DNA of 64,000 bases from NCBI RefSeq assembly GCF_002865645.1, contig NW_020194667.1, forward strand, positions 1,073,070 through 1,137,069, given 5' to 3'. The stretch is from Hyaloscypha bicolor E. Taxonomy: Eukaryota > Ascomycota > Leotiomycetes > Helotiales > Hyaloscyphaceae. Below the pieces are notes generated by a model. The model was not told where the DNA came from, ran no database searches, and worked only from the letters and a program-made list of their open reading frames with translations. How positions within the stretch are numbered: position 1 is the stretch's first letter; each line of letters starts with the position of its first letter. The position numbers and the translations under genes were made by a program. Below, piece after piece: positions 33,252 to 44,989 of this stretch.

Positions 33252-35450
33252 ATTTATTTAAAGCTTTATTTATAAAGCAAAAATAATAATTCAAATTTGC
33301 CCTAATATCTTTAATACCTATATTAATAAGCTACTAAACTATATCCCTAATAAAGTATAGGGCGAAAACGGCTAATAATATATTCTTTCTAGTAATTTCC
33401 GTATAAATACTCTTATTTAATAATCTTAATAAGACTAGAGCCTTAATAATATTATTGAAATTTGACTTATAGGACCTAAATATAATAGGAAAAACATTAG
33501 TCTAGTAAGATCTTTCCTAAATACTAAATCTAGCTAGAATAATATAAAATCCTATAAGAGTCTTATAAAAGTTTCTATATATATTAAAACTATTTATAAA
33601 TACTAGAAGTAATATAGAAATATATCTAGTATTATTATATAACTTAGTAATATCCTAGTTCTTAAAATGCTTTCTCTTATATTTCTTAAACTCTAACTTG
33701 CCTTATAAAAAACTAGAATAGTATAAAAAGTTAATAATAGGCTCCGGGATATCTGGATTATCTATAATTTGCCTAATAAATTATTTATTCTCTAGAAATA
33801 AAAATTAGGCTAGTATAATCTTTTCTAAATTATTACCAGATTTATAATCTAAATAGACTTTTTCTAGTTATTCTCTAATAAAAGATTCCGGAATCTAGCT
33901 AATTTTCTAAGATAATAATAGCTTATTCTTGAGTAATAGAAAATTCAAAACCCTAATTATCTTAGTTAAATCCTTTCTATTAATAAAGTAGTTCTAGATC
34001 CCTAAAAGTACTTTACTAAGATTCTTTATATTAGCTCGGAAATTTTAGCTAATTTTATAAACTTTATCTAATAAGAATTTATTTTCTATATTTTATAGAA
34101 ATAAGTAACTAATAAAATCTAATAGAAAAATAGGCTTTTTATCTAGGTAATAAATATAATAGCCAAAGATAATATAAATAAAAGATTACTAAGTAAAGAA
34201 GTACTAAAGTTTAATAGAACTATTAATATAGTATCTAAAACCTTAGTAAATCTTATTTCTAATTTCTAAAAATATAATAGCCTTAAATAGATATTTAAAA
34301 TTAAAAAATTATAGATCCTTAATAATAATATTAGCCTTTTATTACTTTTTCTATAAGGCTATAGCTAAGGAAAGTTTAGTAGAATTAAGAGTAATAGGCT
34401 TAGATCTTATATCTAGTAATAATAATTAGTATATAAGTTAGCTTTTAAGAATACCTAGAATATTTAGAAATATATTAATATCTAAAATAGATTTCTTATT
34501 TTAATTATATAATATATTTAGAATCTTTTTTAGATTCTAATATTCTAATCTAGAAATGCCCAAAATAATATAAAATAGTCCTAGAGCTATCCTAATAGCT
34601 AAAGAATCTAATTTCTTTACTTTATTATACTTAATAAATATAAAGTAGTCTGGGAAATTCTTATTAAGAAATATATTAAATATAGCCTTATTATATAATT
34701 CCACTTTATTTACTACTTCTATATCCTTAAATAATATAGTAAAAATAGCTTTATTATTTTCTAAAGCTAACTAGAGATTATTATAGTTAGCTACTTACTA
34801 AGCTTCTTTAAAATTAAGTATATTATTAAGTATTACTACTAAAATATTATTCGGATCTTATATTTTATTAGAATATAATATTAAAAAATAGAATTATTAG
34901 ATATCTTATAGGTTATTTTATATAGGGAAATAATATATAAATACTAAAAATAGTTTCTTTCTAAAAGAAAACTTATTATTATAAAAATATCCTTATTATT
35001 AGGCCCCTTATTCTCAAGCCTAATTCTATTCTCAGAACTACTAAAACTACTAAAGAAGGTATTATTTCTATTATTATAGCCTCTTATATACTTATTCTAA
35101 TTAATATCTTTACTAGAAAGCTAAAATCCATACTATCTAATAGTATTTTCTTAGCTTTCCTAAATAAGCCCAGACTTAGCTTCTCTTACTCGAGATACTA
35201 GAATCTAATAATTATTATAAAACTTTCTAGAAGGTATTTTTAAAAGTATTTTAAATATAAAATATAGCTTAAAGGCTTAAATAACTTTAGAAATAGTATA
35301 TATAGGATTAAATATTATAGTAATATTAAGGAAATAAATATAAATATATATAAAGTTCTTATTATTAGTTATATTAGATAAGTATCTAGATAATAATAAT
35401 AATAAAATTACTAAAACCTCAAAAATCAGAAAAAATATTTTTTATTAAAT
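33252..35450 (-). pseudogene. transposase-like relic, N-terminal part, copy B only
   Basis: On the minus strand, upstream of the region shared with copy A, a coding-like texture continues for about 2 kb. The most telling part, at about 33420-33275, reads G-D-I-x-Q-x-L-I-N-I-G-I-K-D-I-R-A followed by Y/C-x-F-C. I associate this G-D-M-x-Q...N-x-G-x-K...C-R-x-C arrangement with fungal TNP2/KDZ-type transposases. Near 33600-33540 there is a F-N-x-Y-R-N-x-Y-x-T-L-x-G-x-Y-like segment, also usual in that group. Stops are too dense for exact ends. Family call is from memory of motifs only. Confidence 0.35.
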
Positions 35451-36034
35451 TTAGTACTTTATAGGTCTAAAGATAGCCTATTATTAATATAAGCTTAAAA
35501 TACTATAAGGCTATTTAATAATAAATATTTTAAGATATAATTTTTAAAATTTTTAAAAAAATCTATTTCTTATAATTTTATATATTTAAATTATTAAAGT
35601 AATAGAAATATTATTAAGTATTAAACTAATATAACTAAGCCCCTATAGTATATATACTTATTTATATTAATATTAGGACTTTTTATTAAGAAATACTTTA
35701 TTAAGAAAATTTTAAAATTCGAAAATTAAATTAAAAAAATAGAAAAATTATATCTTATTTAAATCTTTATATTTTTTTATAATTTTGAAACAGGATAATA
35801 TTTAATTTATATATTTAATAGAATTATTTAATTCGATTTATATTATAGTAATTAGTTATAAGTTTATTTACTAGTACTAATTATTAACTTAATATATTAG
35901 ATTAAATATACTATTATTTATAATCTATAATTAGGTATTATAATAGTAATTATTTATTTACTTCTTTAATAATAGCGAATTCGAGTATTCTAAATATATA
36001 TAGACCCTTAAATATATAATTCTATATTATAAAT
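35451..36034. other. AT-rich spacer
   Basis: Nearly 600 bases of very AT-rich sequence without readable frames or internal repeats that I could see. It may hold the outer end of copy B, but no terminal repeat was recognised. Confidence 0.5.
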
Positions 36035-38300
36035 CTCCTATAAATTATAATCTAATAAGTTTATAAATATAGTACTTCTAGCTTTAATTCTCTTAGCCTT
36101 ATTAGCCTTATTAGCTTAGAAGAAAAAGGCTCCCCAAACTCCTGGCAGCTAATTAGAACCTTCTAAGTCTTAAAAGCTAGCTAAATCCAAGCTATCTAAG
36201 TCTAATACTACTAAGCTAAAGACTAAGAAAGTAAGTAATATACTTGAGGCTAATTCTAATAATAAATTAGATATTCCCTAACCTTTAGTTACTAGTTCTT
36301 ATACCAGTTTTATAGCCCCGGTTTCTATATATTATATCTATTTCTTAGTTTTATTTATTATATAAATTATTATTATTATTACTAGTTCTATTTATAGGAA
36401 ACTAGTTTCTTTTTAAAATTCATATATTTAAAGTTTCTCTTATATAATTTACTTTTTTTTGGATTTTTTAATAAGAAATAACTCTATATATATAAGTTAT
36501 ATAAAGCCCCTTATTTTATATACTTATATATATATAGTTTTTTAACTAAATCTTAATTTTTAAAAGCTATATATTAATATTTTATAGACTAGAAAATAAA
36601 AGTCTCGGATAGACTTTCCTATTTGCCTAATATCTAGATATATTAGTACTAGTTAGAAATCTAGTACTATATAATTCTCTGAAAATAATAATAATAATAA
36701 TAAGGTTAATCCAAATCTAGTTAGCCTTAAAAAGAAAAAAAAACAGGCTCTTTAAAAGCAAGTTTTGGGAGCTAGCTATAGTAATAATAATAAAAATAAA
36801 GAAGATAATAAGCCTAAAGTATTTAATATTCTTTATAAAATTAACTTCTTTACTAAAAATAAAAAGCCTACTAGGCAGAGATTAGCTAAGTTATTAGAGA
36901 ATCCATATTCTAATAAATATTATAAGAATCCGACTTTGGCTAATCCGGAGCTTATTAAGAAATAGGCCTCTATTACTTATAAATAGCTTAATAGGGGCTA
37001 CTACTAGCTATTATTTATTTATATAACTAGTAACTTCTATTATAATTTAATTATAAAGATTTATAATAAGTTTAGTAAGCTAGATATTAATAGGGAATTA
37101 TATTATATAGCTCGAATAAAAGTCAAGAATATAATTAAGAGCTTTAAGTCTAAGATCTATACTAAGATTATTATAAGTTTATATATTATTTTATTTATTT
37201 TATTACCTATTAAAATAGCTTTCTAGTTCTCTTATAATTTTATTATATTTCAATTTTTAAAATTTTTATTATATAACTTAATAGCTATATTATTTTCTTA
37301 ATTTATTAAATTTATATTATAGTATTCTTATTTTTTAGTATTATTAATATTATTATATATTTAATTTAAGTATAAATAACTAACTTTTTTAATAGAAATA
37401 TACTAAGAAAATAATAAAGTTTTATAGAAATATTAACTAGAATAAGCTAGAGTAAAATAAGATTATTAAATTTTTTAATAAAAAGTTTAGTAAGGCAAGC
37501 TTCTTTACTTGCTTTTTTTATATAAATAATTATCTAGATATTAAGAAAAATATAGAATTAGGCTAATTCTTTTATAAATATAAATTAAGCTAATTTTTTA
37601 TAAGATTTCCTATATTATTTTTGGTTTATAGATATTTTACTAATATTTAATAGCTATTTATACTAATTTATATATTATAACTATTTTATATATTTTTATA
37701 AAGCAGGTAAATAATACTATTCTGGATTATAAAAATAATATATTAAAGCTATATAACTTATTTCTAATCTATAAGAACTTCTATAATATTAATATTAATA
37801 AGTTTTATAAATTCTATAATAAGATTAGTTATATTTTAAATATAGAAATAAGTAAAATTAGTACTAATTTATATAGATTATTAGTTTTTATAAGGGCAAG
37901 ATCCTGAATTATAAAACTATTCTTAATAAGTAATTCTATAGTATTAGTATACCTTTTAAGAAGAAAGCCCTAGTTTAGCTTCTCTTACCTAATTTTAGTA
38001 GTAAGTTCTATTTACTAGGCTTCCAAAATAAGATAAAAGAGAATTCGAATAAAGAGAATAATAAAGAAATCCGTATTTCTAGTAAGTATATTTCCCGGAA
38101 TTCTCCTAAGTCATATACTAGAGTTTATAGTAATTTTAGTAATCTTTCTAGGCCTACTAAAAATAGAGAAGATAGTAAGATTTTTACTTATAATAATACT
38201 AGTAATAAATCTGAGGATATTATTAAGGATTTTCTACTAAAGAAATAGTCTTAAATATAGGTTATATAATATTAGTATATTTATAATATAGCTATTTCTG
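36035..38300 (+). pseudogene. unidentified coding-like relic (possible Gag)
   Basis: Plus-strand segments with non-random coding texture: a Ser/Lys/Pro-rich stretch at about 36110-36310; an Asn-rich run followed by an open segment at 36765-36965 (K-P-K-V-F-N...K-P-T-R-Q-R-L-A-K-L-L-E-N-P-Y-S), whose reading continues past a RIP-type stop to about 37160; and a hydrophilic Ser/Lys/Asn-rich stretch at about 38020-38250. Very AT-rich stretches separate them. Position just upstream of a copia protease would suit a Gag, but I recognise no zinc knuckle or Gag signature and do not name it. Confidence 0.35.
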
Positions 38301-39592
38301 TTTTTATTATTTTTTAATAGTTTTTTTTTATTAAAGATTATTATATAATTATATATATTACTAAAGAGTTTTTATATATTATAAAGAGTTTTTATATTAT
38401 TAATAAAAGTATTTATATTTCTTAAATTATTTATTTTTTGAGATTCTTATATAATTAGATTATTTCTTTATTTACTTTTACTAGTTATTTATATTAGGAA
38501 TAGTAAATATAGTAGTTTATTATAGGGAATTAAGGAATTTGGCTATTACTATTACTATTACTATTATATAATATAGCCTGTTTTTAGATAGCTTACTATA
38601 GGCTTTTTATAGTTTAATTACTTACTTCTAGTATTATAAATAAATACTAGATTACTATAATTCTTTTAATAGTATTATAGTAGCTAATTTCTTACTAAAT
38701 ATTCTTACTAAATAAGACTTAGTAAGAAGTAATACTAGCTACTATTATAAAATCTCTCTTATTATATAATTTTCTTTAGATAATATCTAGAGTATCTAGC
38801 TTCTTATATGCTTTATTATATACTATTTTTACTAATTACCTAATTACTATTAATTTTAATAGTTAGTTAATATATAATTAATTAATTCGTAATACTAGAA
38901 ATATAAGGTTTTTAGGGTACTAGGATACTAGAGTATATATATCTTAAGAGTATATAATAAGCGAGAAAATACCTTATAAATTTAGTAATAAGTATATTAT
39001 AAAGCCCTATAATTATAGTATATATACTTACTATAAGTACTATAAGTATAATATATATTACTTGCTTTATTAGTAAACGGATTTTAATACTATATGCTTT
39101 TTATATATTATAATAATTCTTTAACCCTAATAATTATTTTATATTTTATAAATTTTTATATATTATATATAAAATTAATAATTACTAGATAATTCTTTTA
39201 TATATTATTTTGAATTAAATATAATAGTATCTTATTATAATTAGGTACTATTAGTTATTCAGGTACTATATTTTAGTAAATATATATTATAGCCTTATTT
39301 ATTAGCCTTATATAGTCTAATCTGCTATTTTCGCTAAGTAAGAACAGATATGATTTTAATACTATATTATAAAAATTTCTATAATTCTGCTTTATATTCT
39401 ATTATTATAAAACTTTTACTAAAGTTAGATCTGCTTCTTTTTTATTATATAAAGTACTTTAGAGAAGTTTCGGAAGTTCTATTAAGATTTAGTATAATTT
39501 TCTAAATATAGTAATTTTGGTATTTCTTACTACTATATACTTTTATAGCCTTATATAATTTTCGCTAAGTCTTACCTAGAACTATAGGAACT
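38301..39592. other. AT-rich block, unassigned
   Basis: About 1.3 kb with no supported frame. A stretch near 39320-39440 keeps a few more G/C bases than its surroundings. Nothing else noted. Confidence 0.5.
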
Positions 39593-39668
39593 ATTAGAAC
39601 CGAATTTTTTCCGGAACTAAATATGTGGTTCTAATATTATAAGTAATATAATATAACCAAAAGCTTTT
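39593..39668. repeat. short inverted repeat ending in actaaggta
   Basis: attagaacc and its reverse complement ggttctaat flank a roughly 25-base centre. About 30 bases farther on the sequence ends actaaggta, the same nine bases as the end of copy A. The opening tatt-agaaccgaattt also resembles copy A at 26548-26565. It may be a diverged terminal fragment of the same repeat family. Confidence 0.4.
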
Positions 39669-39719
39669 CTAGTACCCATTTACTAAGGTAGTTTAGATCC
39701 TGAAATACTTATAACTTTA

Positions 39720-41060
39720 ATAAATACTTTAGTAATACTTATATATAATATATTACTAAAGCCAAAAGCAAAAAAAGTAATAAGAATAATAAAAATAAAC
39801 TAGTAAATAATACTTTTAAGGCTTTATTAGTAGAAATAAATAAAAAAGAAAAATATTATTCAGATTTTTACTTTATTTTAATTAAGAGCTTTTTAGCTAC
39901 TTTTATTACTTCTATTCTACTAATAACTATAGCTAATATTCTTATAAATAATCTTACTTTTCTTTTTCTTATATACTAAATAATAGGCGAAAACTATATT
40001 TTAAAATCTATTAAATCCTTAATAGAAAATACCTAGACTTTTATAATTAATAATATATTAAAATATAATATTTATTATTTTTATAAAATTATAATTAATA
40101 ATATATTAAAATATAATATTTATTATTTTTATAAAATTATAATTAATACTAGAGCCTCTAAATACTTAATTACTAGTTCTAACTAATTTCAAGTTCTTTA
40201 GTAAACTAATAATAGTATTAAACTTAATAAAATTACTAAAGATTAAGTTAATATTTAGTTTAGTATTAGATTTATATCTTTTATTAAATCTATAATAATA
40301 AGTATACTAATTAGGCAAGTATAATTCTATATTATATCTTTAAAAACTCTATTTTTATTTAGCTTAACTAATATAAATAAGCTAGAAATTTATTTTAATA
40401 ATCTTACTAATTATTTTATTATTTTTACTAGAAAATATATATTTATAATATAATATTTTAGATACTTTTTCTTATTTTAGAATACTATATTATAAGGCTT
40501 TATTTCCGAATTCTTTATTTATAATTCCTGCTTTTTTATAGAAATTAAATTATAATATTTATATTATTATTTTAGTTATTTATTTATTAATAAGCTCTAA
40601 AATATACTAGAATAAGCAGGCTATAATATTAATATAAAAGCTCTTAAATACCTTATAAAGTATTATAAGTAATACTAGAAATATAGCTAATTATTTAAAT
40701 AATTCAAGTTTAATCTAAGAAATAATATTAGCTTTAATTACTTTATTATTATTAATATTTTCTATATTTCTAATAAGCTTATACTTTATATTATTAATAA
40801 AGGTACTTAATATTAAGCTAGCTAATAGCTTTAGAATATTAGTATAATATATATCTGGAATATATTTAAATAATACTAGATTAATAACTATTTAGGCCTT
40901 CCTAATTAAATTATAGTAAATACTTAAAAGTAGTTTATTAGTAAGAAGTTTACTTAGCTTATAAATATTATAAGAACTAAGATTAAGATTATTCTTATAG
41001 AAGCTTATAACTTTATTAAAATTATAAAATACTATTATAGCCTAATTAAGTGAGTTTCTT
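39720..41060 (+). pseudogene. Ty1/copia protease and integrase N-terminal region (copy K1)
   Basis: One frame can be followed for over 1.2 kb through RIP-type stops. After a Lys/Asn-rich linker (from about 39765), the protease reads I-I-I-N-T-R-A-S-K near 40139-40165, where the family has V-D-T-G-A-S; both catalytic-box losses are G-to-A. Then come S-I-K-L-N-K, the L-x-I-Y-F-N-N-L-T-N block (about 40385-40415), the GAG-pre-integrase region (about 40550-40660), and the start of integrase with F-K-F-N-L-R-N-N-I-S-F-N-Y (about 40695-40740), where the first catalytic Asp again reads Asn. This agrees closely with the fungal copia polyprotein family as I know it. Non-functional. Confidence 0.72.
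40041..40148 (+). repeat. 48-bp tandem duplication inside the copia protease region
   Basis: The unit starting ttataattaataatatatta at 40041 is repeated exactly at 40089, with a partial third unit to 40148. Period 48, i.e. 16 codons, so the frame is kept. The two full units are identical although the surroundings are degraded. Confidence 0.9.
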
Positions 41061-44000
41061 AAATACTAAAACTTGTTTTTATATTATTATTATTTCAAAT
41101 ATATTTATTAGATAGCCTAATAATTTCACGAATAGATATTCTATAAAGAACTTTTTTATTAATAGAAATAATTATAGTTTAGTAAATAGCTTGAAAATAA
41201 TATAAAGATATTAGAGGTACTATTTTATTATATTTAAGAAAATAATAATATTATTAATAAAGTTCCTAGTAAAGCTAATATAATTATCTTATATAGCTAT
41301 TTATTTATAAATTATTAAATATAAGTAAATAGAGTTTCGAAAACTTATAAGTATAATCTTTAAGTAGGTATTTCAAGCTATAATAGCTAATAATTATAAA
41401 ATAATCTCGATATTTTCTTATAATAAGAAATTAGTAAAAGAATTAGAAGCTATTAATAATAGAGATTGCCCTCTTTTCTTATAATACTTTAATTAAGTCT
41501 AATTATAATAGTAGTAAGTATATATCCGAGATAGCTAATTTATTTATAATATAGAAATTAATAATAGGATATTTCTTTATAACTATAAATACTAGTAAAG
41601 TAAAGAAAGTCGATTTATAAACCTATTCTATTTAGTCTTATTAATATAACTTATTAAAGATATTATTAATAATTTTCTTATATTTATAATTTAAAGAAAA
41701 CTTTTTTAATATAATCTTCTCGTTCTACTAGCCTTTAATAAGGGAAATTCTTTTATAGTCCTCTTCTAATATATTAATTAGGCCTTTATTAGTTTAATAT
41801 TCCCGGAACTTAATAATAATATTATATAAGATATATATTATTTATATATTTTTATTATAAATATATATATTATTCTTATATATAATCTCTAGTATATCTT
41901 ATAGCTTATTAATATTAAACTTATATTACTTATTTTACTAAAGCTCTTCTAAGCTCGGGTTAGTTTCTTATAAAATTATTAGCTTTATTTCTTCTTAGTT
42001 ACTCGAGGCTCTAAAAAAGACCTAGTTCTTAATATTTATTAATTAGCTCAGATTTATATTTACTAAGATTATTATTATAATATCTATATTATTAATTATA
42101 TTAATAAAGTTAGTATAATTCAGAATTATATTCTTTATACTAGTATAGCTTTCTTAGAAAAAATACGTTTCGTTTTCGGGAACTAGTATATACTAGACTA
42201 GAATTATTACTCTTAATTTCGGGGAAATAATAACCTTTCTAGTTATGAGAACATAGCTATAATAAGGTTATTATATATATTTACTATAATTATAAAGTTC
42301 TAGTAATTAATAATTAATAATATTTACTAAAGGAATTTATTACTAAGAAGCAGGCCCGGTTCTAGTTAGTTTATAACCTATATTATAATAAAGATCTTGC
42401 CTAAATATCTCTGGCTACTTATTATATTAAATATATATATAGGGAAAATTACTTGCTTTATAAATATAACTTTATTTAGGATTTCTTTAAAGAATATAAA
42501 TTGAGAAATATTATATAAAACTTCTTTATAATTATCTAGCTAGTTCTGGCCTATAACAAGATATATATATCCTATATTAATATATATTAATTTCATTAGT
42601 TTTCCTAGTTCGAACTATATATATATTTTTATATATATATAAGAAATCTTATTTACTTTATATCTAACTTTATAAGGAATTATTTTAATAACCTTTACTA
42701 TAACGGGCTCTATAGCTTTAGAAGTTATTATAGTTCCGGCTTCTATTTTATTATAAGTATTAGTATAAATATATTTAAATATTTGGGAATAGAATAAGAA
42801 AATATTATTATATTTTCTATAAATATAGAACTTAATATTATTAGAAATAGCTAAGTAGAATTTGTTTTATAGAGATTATATATTATTTATTAGAAAGTCT
42901 AAGAAAGTAAATTCTTTTTATATTTATTTCTATAATTCTCTAGTATATTAATATAATTAGAAGCCAGGTTAGCTCTCTTATTTTAGTAATATTAGTAAAA
43001 CTATTATTTATTATATTCTTATTTAAAGTATTTTTTACTAAAGCGAGTTTTATTTTCTTTATTTTCTTTATATATTATTATAAAAAGATATCTGGGTTTT
43101 AGTAATAAAAGAAGTTTTATATTTTATTTATAATTAGTACTATCTCTTTACTAAAACTAGTATAATTATTACTATTACCGGAATTAGTAAGGGCAGAATC
43201 CGGAAGTAGTATTTTAATAATTACTATTATATAAATACCTGGAGCTAGTATTTCTAGTATTAAAGTATAAAGCTAGTCGAGCCGGGATATTATAGAAATA
43301 TCTTATTATAATTATGTCTTACTAAGCTTCTTACTTATTAGCTAAGTTTTTTAGCTATTCTAATAATAAGATTTTCTTATCTAGGGCAAAGATATAGGAT
43401 TAAAGCTCGGGATTAAAATTATTATATATATAAGAAAGCTATTAATATAGTTTATTTATTTCCGTAGCTTTTATATATCTTATAACTATTACTATATATC
43501 TGTAAATATTATAATCTTTCTTTATATCTTTTATAATATATTTTTTATTTTAAAGCTTTTTTATTATTTTGGATATAAAGTCTTTAAAGTAGTTTACTAA
43601 GTACTTTACTTATAAGATAACTTTCTTTAGTATAAATTAAAAGGCAAGTTTTATTATTTTTTTAATTTCTTCTATATATTATCTTTAAGCTATTTTATAT
43701 AGGTAAGTATATAAGTTTATATATATAATACTTTTATATTCTTCTTATATATTAAATTAAAAGATATTAATAAAAAGATATATATTTCTCTAGATTATAA
43801 CCTTTTTTTAATATTCGAAATCTTTTATATTTACGAAATTATTAAGTTCGAAAAAACTAATATCTTCTGAATTTTATCTTAAGAAAATTCTGCTTATATT
43901 AATTATATTATATCTATTACTAAAGTTCTAGTTTCTATTATTAAAACTATTACCTTTTCTATTATTTCTATTATTTACTTTAGCTTTATTACTACTAAGT

Positions 44001-44646
44001 AACTAGTACCTCTAGTATTTATTATATTTATCTAGTACTTATATAATAAATATAGCTATTTTAGTAATTATTTTAGGGAAAAGAAAATATTCTTATATTA
44101 GAGCTATACTAGTTATATTACTACTATTATTATTTATTTTAGGGATTTCTTTAGTTCTATTATTATTTGATTCGGAAAATTAGTAATTATTTAATTAAGG
44201 CTCTATATTAGTTTTAGTATAATAATAATTATTTTTAATACTTCTTCTGATTTTAGCTATATCTTTATTTTATAATAAGAAGTATTTATTTATAAGAAAG
44301 GCGAATTTCTTAATAATAATATTAAATACGGATTTATTAATAGCTTATATATTTAATAAAGCTAGATAAGAAGGCTATTATATAAATACGAGTTTATTAA
44401 TTAAGGCTAATTAGCTATAGTAATTATCTTATATTATATTCGAGATTATAATAAGATATTATAAAACCAGGTAATTAATAATATTATTAATAGTCTATAT
44501 TTTCTTTATAAATTAATAATAGATTACTTAAAACTAATTAAATTAATAAGCGAGGTTAATAAAGTCTTATAAAAAAGTCGAACTTATTATTAAGTATAGC
44601 TTGTATTCTCTAGAATTATTAAATTATAAGCAGAAATTATTATAAA
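41061..44646. other. AT-rich block between copia integrase and RT, unassigned
   Basis: About 3.6 kb where a copia element should need roughly 1 kb. Patches of less eroded sequence occur (42140-42260, 42350-42420, 42690-42740, 43180-43290). Plus-strand coding-like stretches exist, for example about 43750-43900 and 44300-44600, but none was recognised. Most likely another RIP-eroded element inserted into K1, or two unrelated copia pieces separated by other repeats. Confidence 0.45.
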
Positions 44647-44820
44647 GTGCCTAAGTATCCTAGCGAGCACGTGCGTACGCATGGTCTGTATGTAAGCCCA
44701 TAAGGCTTCATACCTCCCACGACTCACTTGCTTCTTCAAGTTTCAGTTATAATACTACTTTAGATTACTCCCTGACTTGCTGCCCTTTTAGTGACTATTA
44801 TTACAGAAATACTATGAAAA
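44647..44820. other. RIP-free island
   Basis: About 170 bases of near-balanced composition, full of CA and TG dinucleotides (for example gagcacgtgcgtacgcatgg at 44665-44684), bordered on both sides by sequence in which these are nearly absent. It shares nothing visible with any other part of the window. No open frame or tRNA-like fold was evident. Confidence 0.7.
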
Positions 44821-44989
44821 TAAAGAGGTTTCTAGATTATATTATAATATATATAAATCCAATAATTATTATTACTTATTATATAAGAGAAATAAATTAA
44901 ATAAAATATAAAAAATAATTAATTATTATATAAAAAAGTACTATTTCTAAGATATTACTTATATTATATTATATTAATATAACCTTTAT

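Noticed and set aside
44647..44820. tRNA or small structured RNA in the RIP-free island
   Set aside because: No cloverleaf, anticodon arm or T-loop consensus could be made out; left as an unexplained island.
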